64,000 nucleotides of DNA, from NCBI GenBank assembly GCA_007116635.1, contig SKIB01000074.1, positions 1 to 64,000 of the forward strand, given 5' to 3'. Positions 16,978-25,177 of the stretch are shown piece after piece (within the stretch, counting starts at the first letter, position 1; every line of letters begins with the position of its first letter). Origin of the DNA: Saccharospirillaceae bacterium. Its GTDB lineage: Bacteria; Pseudomonadota; Gammaproteobacteria; Pseudomonadales; Natronospirillaceae. Position numbers and translations under genes: made by a program. Below the pieces are notes generated by a model, which was given only the letters and a program-made list of their open reading frames with translations, had not been told where the DNA came from and did not search any database.

Positions 16978-17988
16978 TTAGTTGTTGTGCAGCTCGGCAT
17001 TCAGCTCCACGGCTGACTTATTGGTCAGGCACTCAATGCCGCCAGTTAGCGAGTTGCGGCGGAACAACAGGTCGTCTTTGCCGGCCAATTCACGTGCCTT
17101 GACCACCTGACTGGCCTGGCCTGAGGCATCCAGCATCTGTACCTTGGTGCCAGCCGTAATGTATAGGCCAGATTCAATGGTGCAGCGATTGCCCAGCGGA
17201 ATGCCGGTGCCAGCATTGGCGCCCAGAAGGCAGTTTTCGCCCAGTTTGATGACAATGTTGCCACCACCGGACAGGGTGCCCATGGTCGAGCAGCCACCGC
17301 CCAGGTCGGTGCCACTGCCAACAGTGACGCCAGCAGAGATGCGACCTTCAACCATGGAGGTGCCCAGGGTGCCAGCATTGAAGTTGATGAAGCCTTCGTG
17401 CATCACGGTGGTACCTTCGCCTACATGAGCACCCAGGCGCAAGCGGCTGGTGTCAGCCAGGCGCACGCCAGAAGGCACCACATAGTCGGCCATACGCGGG
17501 AACTTATCGACACAGAATACCATCAGCGGGCGGCCTGCTAGGCGAGCTTGCAGTTGCCTGTCAGCTAGGTCGGCCAGATCAATGGCGCCTTCGTTGGTCC
17601 AGGCTAGGTTATGCAGGGTGCCAAAGATGCCATCCAATACCTGGCCGTGGGGCTGGATCAGGCGGTGCGACAACAGGTGCAGCTTGAGGAAAGCCTCGGC
17701 CACTGAGCCTGGTTTGCTGTCTTCATTGAGCAGCACGGCGACCACAGCTTGGTTGGCTTGAAGTTCGGCTTGCAGCAATTGTTGGCTAAGGCTGCCGACT
17801 AGGGGCGCTAGGCTTTGTTTTTGCTTGGCATCCAGACTGCTGACGACCTTGGCGTGCTGGCCGAGCAAGGCCTGCAATTGTGCACTGCGCTCACTGCTTA
17901 GGCCGCACTCTGGCTCAGGGTAATAGACTTCGATGATTTGCTGTTGTTGGTTTAGGGTCGCCAAACCCAGGGCAAAGGCAAATGACAT
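16978..17988 (-). CDS. dapD: 2,3,4,5-tetrahydropyridine-2,6-dicarboxylate N-succinyltransferase
   Basis: 336 residues from ATG 17988, with the good Shine-Dalgarno AGAGGA; an upstream start adds 23 unrelated residues. It is the long DapD type found in pseudomonads and relatives. The N-terminal domain is followed by a left-handed beta-helix of hexapeptide repeats (about residues 170-280: HVGEGTTVMHEGFINFNAG, GGGCSTMGTLSGGG). It succinylates tetrahydrodipicolinate in the succinylase branch of lysine/meso-DAP synthesis and is a cytosolic trimer. It follows yffB and dapC on the same strand; 25 bases separate it from yffB. Confidence 0.94.
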   Translation of the reverse strand: MSFAFALGLATLNQQQQIIEVYYPEPECGLSSERSAQLQALLGQHAKVVSSLDAKQKQSLAPLVGSLSQQLLQAELQANQAVVAVLLNEDSKPGSVAEAFLKLHLLSHRLIQPHGQVLDGIFGTLHNLAWTNEGAIDLADLADRQLQARLAGRPLMVFCVDKFPRMADYVVPSGVRLADTSRLRLGAHVGEGTTVMHEGFINFNAGTLGTSMVEGRISAGVTVGSGTDLGGGCSTMGTLSGGGNIVIKLGENCLLGANAGTGIPLGNRCTIESGLYITAGTKVQMLDASGQASQVVKARELAGKDDLLFRRNSLTGGIECLTNKSAVELNAELHNN

Positions 17989-18013
17989 ATTAAGTTCCTC
18001 TAGGGGTGAAAAA

Positions 18014-18358
18014 TTAGGCCTGATAAATCTCGGCAAATTGCTCTGCTTTAAAACCAAGTGTCCACTCGCGACCGCCCTTAATCAGGGGCCGCTTCATCAG
18101 GGTGGGGTTTTGCGCGAGGAGCGTTAAGCGGTGCTCTTTACTACTGTCGGCCTTGTCGGCGTCACTCAGTTGCCGCCAGGTAGTCGAACTTTTGTTGACC
18201 AGCTTGTCACCAAAGTGTTGCCAGGCTTGCTCCAGCAGTTCAGGGCTGGGCGGCTGACTTTTAACATCAATCATTTGATAAGGGATGCCTTGAGCATCCA
18301 GCCATTTTGTGGCTTTCTTTACCGTGTCGCATTGCTTGATGCCGTAGAGCGTTAGCAT
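18014..18358 (-). CDS. yffB: ArsC/Spx-family protein YffB
   Basis: 114 residues from ATG 18358. Thioredoxin-like ArsC fold with a single N-terminal Cys10 in YGIKQCDTVKKA and the conserved TTWRQL, NPTLMKRPLI and GF segments. YffB proteins resemble arsenate reductase but may be glutathione-dependent thiol reductases; they commonly sit beside dap genes, as here between dapC and dapD. The start overlaps the dapC stop by 7 bases. The role in the diaminopimelate pathway, if any, is unknown. Confidence 0.88.
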   Translation of the reverse strand: MLTLYGIKQCDTVKKATKWLDAQGIPYQMIDVKSQPPSPELLEQAWQHFGDKLVNKSSTTWRQLSDADKADSSKEHRLTLLAQNPTLMKRPLIKGGREWTLGFKAEQFAEIYQA

Positions 18359-19554
18359 GTCAATTGTCTCCCAAACTGGGCTAGGCGTTCTGCGCCAGCC
18401 AAACATTCGTCCAGGGTGGCAACCAGTGCTAGGCGCACATAGCCACTGCCTGGGTTAAAGCCTTCTACGTCGCGGCCGAGGTAACTGCCCGGCAAAACCG
18501 CAAGGTTGTACTCTGCCAGTAATTGCTGGGCAAAGGCCTGGTCGTCGATGGGTGTGGGTAGCCACAGATAAAAACTGGCGTCTGGTTTGCTACAGGGGTA
18601 GACCGGGCTAAGAACCTGCAAAACTTGCTCGAATTTCAGGCGATACAGTTCACGATTATTCTGCACATGGTTTTCGTCTTGCCACGCCAGTTGGCTGGCA
18701 TGAGCCACCGGCAAAGGCATGGCGCAGCCATGGTAGGTGCGATACTGCAAAAAGGCCTGCATGATCCTGGCATCACCGGCGACAAAACCTGAGCGCAGTC
18801 CCGGCAGATTGGAGCGCTTGGACAAGGAATGAAAGACAATGCAGTGGCGATAATCATGCCAGCCCAGGCTGGCTGCGGCCTGCAAGAGGCCAACTGGGCG
18901 CTGTTGTTCGTTTTGGTAAATTTCGCTGTAGCACTCGTCCGATGCAATGATGAAATCGTGCTTGTTTGCCAGTTGCAGGAGCTGCTGCAGTTGCTCCAGG
19001 CTGAGCACCGCGCCGGTAGGGTTGTTGGGCGAACAGATGAACAAAATTTGCGTTTGCTGCCATACCTGATCGGGTACGGCTTGGTAATCCGGTTGCATGC
19101 CCGTTTGTGCCGTGCAAGGCAGTAATTTGATCTCGCCGCCAGCCAGCAGGGTGGCGCCTTCGTAGATTTGGTAGAAGGGGTTTGGGCTGAGCACCAAGGG
19201 CTTGGCCGCGCGCTTGCTTTTGTCATAGGCGGCCTGAACAAAGCTGAAGATGGCTTCGCGCGTACCATTCACAGGCAGTACTTGGCTGTCAGGGCACAGT
19301 TGATTCAGCGCAAAGCGCTGGCTGGCCCAGTGGGCAATGGCTTCACGTAGCCAGATAGGCCCCTTGGTGCTGGGGTATTTGTTATACAGGTTGGCGCGTT
19401 GTTGTAATTCTTCTAGCGCGAAGTTAGGCGCTGGGTGCTGCGGCTCGCCAATGCCAAAGCTAATACGCTCGGCAATCTTGGGTTCAACGCTAGAAAATAG
19501 CTTTGCCAGCTTCTCAAAGGGGTAGGGTTGTAAAAGTTGCAGATCGGAATTCAT
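18352..19554 (-). CDS. dapC: succinyldiaminopimelate transaminase
   Basis: 400 residues from ATG 19554. Fold type I aminotransferase: NNPTGAVLS (177-185), SDECYSEIY (205-213), and the PLP-binding Lys246 in SLSKRSNLPGLRSGF. DapC converts N-succinyl-2-amino-6-ketopimelate with glutamate to succinyl-LL-DAP, the step after DapD. The genes lie together (dapC-yffB-dapD) downstream of glnD, as in pseudomonads. The start overlaps the glnD stop by 4 bases (ATGA). ArgD/AspC-type alternatives are less likely given the context. Confidence 0.92.
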   Translation of the reverse strand: MNSDLQLLQPYPFEKLAKLFSSVEPKIAERISFGIGEPQHPAPNFALEELQQRANLYNKYPSTKGPIWLREAIAHWASQRFALNQLCPDSQVLPVNGTREAIFSFVQAAYDKSKRAAKPLVLSPNPFYQIYEGATLLAGGEIKLLPCTAQTGMQPDYQAVPDQVWQQTQILFICSPNNPTGAVLSLEQLQQLLQLANKHDFIIASDECYSEIYQNEQQRPVGLLQAAASLGWHDYRHCIVFHSLSKRSNLPGLRSGFVAGDARIMQAFLQYRTYHGCAMPLPVAHASQLAWQDENHVQNNRELYRLKFEQVLQVLSPVYPCSKPDASFYLWLPTPIDDQAFAQQLLAEYNLAVLPGSYLGRDVEGFNPGSGYVRLALVATLDECLAGAERLAQFGRQLTC

Positions 19555-22205
19555 TGATGGTGCTCCGCTAAAAGTTGCAATAAGTCTTGTTGCAGTTGCT
19601 GGCATTGCTCTAGGTCGTTGATGGGGTGGTGGTCACTGGTGACCACAAAAAATACATCTTCCACTCGCTCTCCAAGGGTAGAGATGCGGGCATTTTGTAA
19701 GCTGATACGGTGCTTTTTAAATAGAGCACCTATGTCGGCCAGTAAGCCTGGCCTGTCGGTGCCAATGACTTCGATAATGGTGCGAGCATTATTGATGTCA
19801 TTGGCAATGGTAACCTGTTCGGGTACATAAAAATGCTTTAACTTAGCCGCAGGCCGCTTACGCGTAGCCTTGAGGGGCTGATTGTTACTTAGCATGCTTT
19901 GCAATTGATGCTGTATTTGAGCCTGTCGTTCAGTGCTAGGTTGGTTTGCGTGCTGCTCCTGAACAATAAAGGTATCCAGGCTGAACTGGCTACTGTTGGA
20001 AGTCATGATGCGTGCGTCAACAATGCTCAGCATTAATTGATCAAGTTTGGTAACAATATCGGCAAATAGGTGGTCACGATCAGGTGCATAGACAAATATT
20101 TGGATTGCCCCGGCAAATTGTTCGGCAGCGCTTTGTTTAATCAGCACCAAGGGTTGTTTAGTTCCTGCTTGCATAATGGCTTCCAGGTGCCAAGCAATGT
20201 CTTCGGCCGACTCACGTAAGAAATAGTCGTCACCCGGGTTGTCCCAAAAGGCCAGCACCTGCTGCTCACAAAAGCCATTGTTTTGTAAAATGTTTAGAGC
20301 AGCGGCCTTGGTCTCGCTGATGCGCTCTTGTTTATCGACTGGATTTTCAAGGCCCCGGCGAAAAGCTCTCAAGGCTTGATCGTACAGCTGCTTCATTAGG
20401 CTGGCGCGCCAACTGGTCCAGAGTGCTGGGTTGGTGGCGCTGATGTCAGCCACGCTCAAGGCATAGAGATAATTCAAGCGACGAATGTCTCGGACTTTTT
20501 CGCAAAAGGCATGGATGACTGCAGGGTCGGAAATGTCTTCTCTTTGGCTGGTCTGTGACATCAATAGATGCTGCTCAACCAACCAGGTTACCAGGTCTGT
20601 ATCCTGTTGCCCAAGTCTTAGGCGTTGGCAAAAGCGCTGGGCATCCAGGGCACCTAACTGGCTATGATCGCCTCCTCTTCCCTTGCCTATGTCATGAAAA
20701 AGACCAGCCAGATAAAGCAACTCTACCTTGGGTATTTCACGAATGATCTGTGTCGCTAAAGGAAAGCTTTGAGTGTTATTTTTATGACGAAACTTTCGTA
20801 AATTACGAATCACCAGTAGGGTGTGAGCATCCACGGTGTACACATGAAAGAGGTCGTATTGCATCTGCCCTGCAATCTGGGCAAATTCAGGAATAAATTT
20901 CCCCAAAATCCCTAGGCGATTCATTCTTCTAAGGTTGGTGCTGATGCCAAGGGGAGAGCGAATAAGCTCTAAGAATAGTGAGGTGTTACGGATGTCGTTG
21001 CGAAAATTAGCATCAATTAGATGACGATTGGCCCGAATTAAGCGCGCGAGAGCTGCACTTGGCCCCTTAATCCGCTCTTGGTACTGAGCCATTAATAGAA
21101 AGGCTTCAAGCAGTGCAGAAGGGGTACGCTTAAAGACAGCTTCGTTCTTGGCCTCTAGCCAGCCGGCTCGAATGCCAAAACGATTGTTAAGCGCCTGGTA
21201 TTCTTGGTCTGCAGGTGGAATTAGGTTGTCTTGCAGTTGTTGCAGTAACAACTCATTCATCAATGAGATTTCGAAGACGGTTCGATAATATTGCTGCATG
21301 AATTTTTCGACCGCTAAGCGACCATCTTCGTCTTCATAGCCAAATTGCGCTGCAATTTGTCGTTGCAAATCAAAACGCAGCCGGTCTTCGGCGCGACGAC
21401 ATTCAGCATGCAGTGCCCAGCGAACACGCCATAAGAAGGCCTGGCCATCCAGTAAGGCACGATACTCTTCTTGAGTTAAAAGGCCTTTTTGCATTAATGA
21501 TTTAAAGCTATGGCTGCCAAAGGCACGGCGAGTTACCCAGGTAATGGTCTGTAAATCTCTAAGACCGCCTGGCGAGGTTTTGACATTAGGTTCCAGATTG
21601 TATTCAGTATCCTGATACTTTTGGTGACGGTGCACTTGCTCGTTTAGCTTAGCTTTGAAAAATGCCGGCGCAGGCCATAGATTGGTTGGTGCAAGAATGG
21701 GCTGAAGCTTATTGGCAAGCTTGAGCTCACCAGTAATGCAACGGTGCTCCATTAGATTAGTCATGACAGTGATGTCGGCTTCTGCTTCGCGCAAACAGTC
21801 GTCTAGGGTGCGAACACTATGACCAATTTGAAGCCCTAGGTTCCATAACTCAGCCAAGAATTGTTCGATGCTAAGCACCAATTTTTGGTCCTTGGGCTCT
21901 TTGGCGAGCAGTAATAAGATATCAATATCGGAAAAGGGGAGCAGTTCCCCACGTCCGTAACCGCCAACTGCAATGAGCGCGCACCCCTGATCGCCTAGTA
22001 ATGGAAAGCGATGGAAAAGGTGAAGTAAAACCTGATCCAGTGCCCAGGCCCGCTGACGAACAAGAAGCCGAATTGCTTCGCCCTTGACAAAGCGGCTTTG
22101 CAGTTCTTCATCCAGATCTTTGATCAGTTTTTTTAGATCTGGTTGGGCCTTGGTATCCAGGTTGCTGAATAGGCTGCTGTCTTGGTAGTTATCAAGGGTG
22201 CTCAT
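19551..22205 (-). CDS. glnD: bifunctional uridylyltransferase/uridylyl-removing enzyme
   Basis: 884 residues from ATG 22205 (a TTG two codons upstream is an alternative). Domains in order: nucleotidyltransferase with GGYGRGELLPFSDIDILLL (about 80-100), a GlnD linker domain, an HD phosphohydrolase domain (LFHDIGKGRGGDHS, about 480-500), and two C-terminal ACT domains; the second reads EVIGTDRPGLLADIG. GlnD uridylylates PII when glutamine is low and removes UMP when it is high, so it is the cell's nitrogen sensor. It lies 15 bases after map and is coupled to dapC. Confidence 0.97.
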   Translation of the reverse strand: MSTLDNYQDSSLFSNLDTKAQPDLKKLIKDLDEELQSRFVKGEAIRLLVRQRAWALDQVLLHLFHRFPLLGDQGCALIAVGGYGRGELLPFSDIDILLLLAKEPKDQKLVLSIEQFLAELWNLGLQIGHSVRTLDDCLREAEADITVMTNLMEHRCITGELKLANKLQPILAPTNLWPAPAFFKAKLNEQVHRHQKYQDTEYNLEPNVKTSPGGLRDLQTITWVTRRAFGSHSFKSLMQKGLLTQEEYRALLDGQAFLWRVRWALHAECRRAEDRLRFDLQRQIAAQFGYEDEDGRLAVEKFMQQYYRTVFEISLMNELLLQQLQDNLIPPADQEYQALNNRFGIRAGWLEAKNEAVFKRTPSALLEAFLLMAQYQERIKGPSAALARLIRANRHLIDANFRNDIRNTSLFLELIRSPLGISTNLRRMNRLGILGKFIPEFAQIAGQMQYDLFHVYTVDAHTLLVIRNLRKFRHKNNTQSFPLATQIIREIPKVELLYLAGLFHDIGKGRGGDHSQLGALDAQRFCQRLRLGQQDTDLVTWLVEQHLLMSQTSQREDISDPAVIHAFCEKVRDIRRLNYLYALSVADISATNPALWTSWRASLMKQLYDQALRAFRRGLENPVDKQERISETKAAALNILQNNGFCEQQVLAFWDNPGDDYFLRESAEDIAWHLEAIMQAGTKQPLVLIKQSAAEQFAGAIQIFVYAPDRDHLFADIVTKLDQLMLSIVDARIMTSNSSQFSLDTFIVQEQHANQPSTERQAQIQHQLQSMLSNNQPLKATRKRPAAKLKHFYVPEQVTIANDINNARTIIEVIGTDRPGLLADIGALFKKHRISLQNARISTLGERVEDVFFVVTSDHHPINDLEQCQQLQQDLLQLLAEHHQ

Positions 22206-22220
22206 GGGCAACTCACTTTG

Positions 22221-23003
22221 CTAGGCAATGCTGCTGTTAGATTCTTCTTGGCGCAAGGTTAGCACTTCAAAACCATCAGCAGTAACAAGAATAGTATGCT
22301 CCCACTGGGCTGACAGCTTGCGGTCTTTGGTGATTACCGTCCAATCATCGCCTAATAATTTAACCTGGCGTGCGCCTAGGTTAATCATGGGTTCAATGGT
22401 GAATATCATCCCTGCTTGAAGCTCCAATCCAGTGCCAGCCTTGCCATAGTGCACTACCTGAGGGTCTTCATGGAAGCCTTCGCCTATGCCATGACCGCAA
22501 TATTCTCGGACAACAGAGTAATGATGACGATGAGCGTGATCGCTGATGACATGACCGATGTCTCCCAGTCGAGCCCCCGGCCTGACTTGTTGGATGCCTA
22601 GGTAAAGGCATTCCTGAGTTACTTCACAGAGTTTTTTGGCAAAGGGTGGAACCTCGCCTAGGTAAAACATCTTGCTGGTGTCACCATGAAAACCGTCCTT
22701 GATTACTGTGATGTCGATATTGATGATATCGCCTTTTTTAAGGATTTTGTTGTCATCAGGGATGCCGTGACAAACGACCTGATTTATGGATGTGCAAATA
22801 GACTTGGGGAAGCCGTGATAATTCAGCGGGGCAGGAATGGCGCCCTGTACCTCAGTGATGTATTGGTGGCAGATGCGGTCCAGTTCGCCAGTGCTAATTC
22901 CAGGCACCACATGGGGCTCGATCATTTCCAGTACCTCTGCTGCCAAGCGACCGGCAACACGCATCTTTGCAATCTGCTCTGCTGTCTTAATGATAACTGT
23001 CAT
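22221..23003 (-). CDS. map: type I methionine aminopeptidase
   Basis: 260 residues, pita-bread fold. Metal ligands are all visible: Asp97, Asp108, His171, Glu204 and Glu235, plus substrate-contacting His79. Map removes the initiator Met from nascent proteins when the second residue is small. It is divergent from rpsB across 208 bases, the usual arrangement in gammaproteobacteria, and heads the run map-glnD-dapC-yffB-dapD. Confidence 0.97.
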   Translation of the reverse strand: MTVIIKTAEQIAKMRVAGRLAAEVLEMIEPHVVPGISTGELDRICHQYITEVQGAIPAPLNYHGFPKSICTSINQVVCHGIPDDNKILKKGDIINIDITVIKDGFHGDTSKMFYLGEVPPFAKKLCEVTQECLYLGIQQVRPGARLGDIGHVISDHAHRHHYSVVREYCGHGIGEGFHEDPQVVHYGKAGTGLELQAGMIFTIEPMINLGARQVKLLGDDWTVITKDRKLSAQWEHTILVTADGFEVLTLRQEESNSSIA

Positions 23004-23100
23004 CGTTTTGACCCTATGAATGTTGGCGCATTTTAGCTGCTTTTATTTTTTTCTGCACGGGACTTTCGCTTTTTTGTCCGGTGTAGTACATTATTGCGCC

Positions 23101-23211
23101 GCTTTTGATGCGGTAAACGACACACAGTCGTCGACACAGTCACCTGGGTGCCCTTGGGGTTGGTGATTGGGACGGCTGGAGGATTAACCCGAACTCTGGA
23201 GTTCAATTTTT
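23101..23211 (+). promoter_or_regulatory. rpsB leader, candidate autoregulatory RNA
   Basis: The rpsB 5' region contains a small hairpin (ACGAC / GTCGT, 23117-23131) and a longer helix candidate closed by TCACC (23140-23144) and GGTGA (23162-23166), then GGAG about 10 bases before the ATG. In other gammaproteobacteria the rpsB leader is a target of S2 autoregulation. I cannot confirm that this leader folds into that conserved structure. Confidence 0.3.
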
Positions 23212-23961
23212 ATGGCAATTGCAAATGTAAGCATGCGTGACCTGTTAAAGGCGGGTGTGCATTTTGGTCACCAAACGCGTTTCTGGAACCCAAAGATGGG
23301 TAAATTCATCTTTGGTTCGCGCAACAAAATTCACATCATTAACCTTGAGCACACGGTGCCGGCATTAAATGATGCACTTAAGTTTGTCGAAAGTCTTGCT
23401 GCTAACAAGGGTAATAAGATCCTGTTTGTTGGCACTAAGCGCGCTGCCAGTGCGATTATCAAGCAAGAGGCTGAGCGCGTAAGCATGCCTTATGTTAATC
23501 ACCGCTGGTTGGGTGGTATGCTTACCAACTACAAGACTGTCCGTCAGTCAATTAAGCGTTTGACTGAGCTGACAGCTCAGCGTGATGACGGCACCTTTGA
23601 TAAGCTGACCAAAAAAGAAGTTCTGATGCGCACTCGTGAAATAGAGAAGCTGGAGCGTTCTGTTGGTGGTATTAAAAACATGGGCGGCTTGCCAGACGCT
23701 CTGTTTGTGATTGACGTAGATCACGAAGACATTGCTGTTCTTGAAGCTAAAAAGCTTGGTATTCCAGTAATTGGTGTGGTTGATACCAACAGTGACCCTA
23801 AAAATATTGACTACGTTATCCCAGGTAATGACGATGCCATCCGTGCTATCGAGGTCTTTACCAAGGCTGTAACAGATACCATTGAGTTGACTCGTGGTGG
23901 TTCGGCTAGTGATTTCGTTGAAGTTGCAGAGAGCGCAGAGGCTCCTGAAGCGCAGGCGTAA
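23212..23961 (+). CDS. rpsB: 30S ribosomal protein S2
   Basis: 249 residues, full length. Signatures are [22 protein letters not shown] at the N-terminus, [17 protein letters not shown] and [11 protein letters not shown]2 joins the 30S subunit late and helps recruit S1. The acidic, Ala-rich C-terminus ([10 protein letters not shown]) is a typical variable tail. First gene of the rpsB-tsf operon. Confidence 0.98.
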   Translation: MAIANVSMRDLLKAGVHFGHQTRFWNPKMGKFIFGSRNKIHIINLEHTVPALNDALKFVESLAANKGNKILFVGTKRAASAIIKQEAERVSMPYVNHRWLGGMLTNYKTVRQSIKRLTELTAQRDDGTFDKLTKKEVLMRTREIEKLERSVGGIKNMGGLPDALFVIDVDHEDIAVLEAKKLGIPVIGVVDTNSDPKNIDYVIPGNDDAIRAIEVFTKAVTDTIELTRGGSASDFVEVAESAEAPEAQA

Positions 23962-23981
23962 CAAAAAACGCATAGTCTACA

Positions 23982-24001
23982 GCAGCCGTTTGGTCGGCTG
24001 C
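23982..24001 (+). other. rpsB-tsf intercistronic hairpin
   Basis: Stem GCAGCCG / CGGCTGC with a 6-base loop lies 30 bases before the tsf start and lacks a T-run. It probably acts as a partial attenuator or processing site between the two genes rather than a full terminator. Confidence 0.45.
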
Positions 24002-24030
24002 GATAAACTCATCGAATTTTGGAGAATGAC

Positions 24031-24888
24031 ATGGCTGAAATTAAGGCTGCACTGGTTAAAGAGCTTCGTGAGCGTACAGGCTTGGGCATGATGGAGTGTA
24101 AAAAAGCTCTGGTTGCTGCAAATGGTGATATTGAGTTGGCAATTGATACTTTGCGTAAAGAGTCTGGCTTAAAGGCTGCTAAGAAATCAGGTCGTATTGC
24201 TGCTGAAGGCGTGGTTATCGCTCGTGTTAAGGGTGGGCATGGCTTTGCGGTTGAGGTTAATTGTGAGACCGATTTTGTGGCTCGCGATGACAACTTCCTG
24301 GCTTTCGCCAACAAGGTGGCTGATGCTGCTCTGGCTGCAAAAACTACCGACGTGGCTGCGATAATGGCCGGTGATCTTGAGTCTGAGCGTGAAGCTCTGG
24401 TGCAGAAGATTGGTGAGAACATTGGTGTTCGACGCATTGAGACCCTGGAGGCTCCTGTTGTGGGTGCTTATATTCATGGTGGTCGAATTGGTGTGCTGGT
24501 TGGTTTGACTGGTGCTGATGCTGAGGTGGCTAAAGATGTGGCCATGCATGTTGCTGCCGTGAACCCACAGGTGGTTTCTGCTGATCAGGTGGATGCCGAG
24601 ACTCTTGAGCGTGAGCGTCAGGTTGTCATCGCTCAATCTGAAGGTTCAGGCAAGCCTGCTGAGATTGTCGCCAAAATGGTTGAGGGTCGCCTGAAGAAGT
24701 TTGTTGCTGAAGTTAGTCTGGTTGAGCAGCCCTTTGTTAAAAACCCAGACCAAAAGGTATCTGAGTTTGTTAAGGCTGCTGGTGCTGAGGTGCTGAGCTT
24801 TGTTCGTGTTGAAGTGGGCGAAGGCATCGAAAAAGAAGAAGTGGATTTTGCCGCCGAGGTGGCAGCCGCAGCTGGTTTAAGCAAATAA
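24031..24888 (+). CDS. tsf: elongation factor Ts
   Basis: 285 residues from ATG 24031, with GGAG at 6-base spacing; an in-frame TTG overlaps that site and is not used. The N-terminal UBA-like domain ([19 protein letters not shown]) is followed by the EF-Tu-binding core with [14 protein letters not shown]-Ts exchanges GDP for GTP on EF-Tu. Codon use is highly biased, as expected for an abundant translation factor. A strong terminator follows. Confidence 0.98.
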   Translation: MAEIKAALVKELRERTGLGMMECKKALVAANGDIELAIDTLRKESGLKAAKKSGRIAAEGVVIARVKGGHGFAVEVNCETDFVARDDNFLAFANKVADAALAAKTTDVAAIMAGDLESEREALVQKIGENIGVRRIETLEAPVVGAYIHGGRIGVLVGLTGADAEVAKDVAMHVAAVNPQVVSADQVDAETLERERQVVIAQSEGSGKPAEIVAKMVEGRLKKFVAEVSLVEQPFVKNPDQKVSEFVKAAGAEVLSFVRVEVGEGIEKEEVDFAAEVAAAAGLSK

Positions 24889-24902
24889 TCAGTGAACATA
24901 TT

Positions 24903-24928
24903 AAGGGCCAGTACAGGCCCTTTTTTTT
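24903..24928 (+). terminator. Rho-independent terminator after tsf
   Basis: Stem AAGGGCC / GGCCCTT with a 6-base loop, followed by a run of eight T including the stem end. It closes the rpsB-tsf operon 14 bases after the tsf stop. Confidence 0.85.
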
Positions 24929-25012
24929 GCGCTCATCGTATAGGAAATGGCAATTTTTATGCAGGGCTCTGCCTGCTTTGTGGGCTTGTTCAGAATTTTA
25001 TACGACAAAAGA

Positions 25013-25041
25013 CTGCTTAAAATGCCTTTTTCTTGTATAAT
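25013..25041 (+). promoter_or_regulatory. putative gltB promoter
   Basis: The -10 TATAAT (25036-25041) is perfect, and the hexamer CTGCTT (25013-25018) lies 17 bases upstream as a poor -35. A weak -35 often signals dependence on an activator. Transcription would start near 25048, leaving a leader of about 130 bases before gltB. The leader holds no structure I recognise. Confidence 0.45.
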
Positions 25042-25177
25042 AGCTGCCCATTTTGTATGGGCGACTGGCGGCTAGGGAGGCGGTCAGTTATCGCTGGTTT
25101 TCTGCAGGATTTGAGCAACAGAAAGCCATGATTACAACAAGCGGGTGCTGGCACTCGTGGCAATGGGATAAGAAATA

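Noticed and set aside
25042-25177. riboswitch in the gltB leader
   Set aside because: The leader is long enough, but no known riboswitch core or terminator/antiterminator pair could be recognised.
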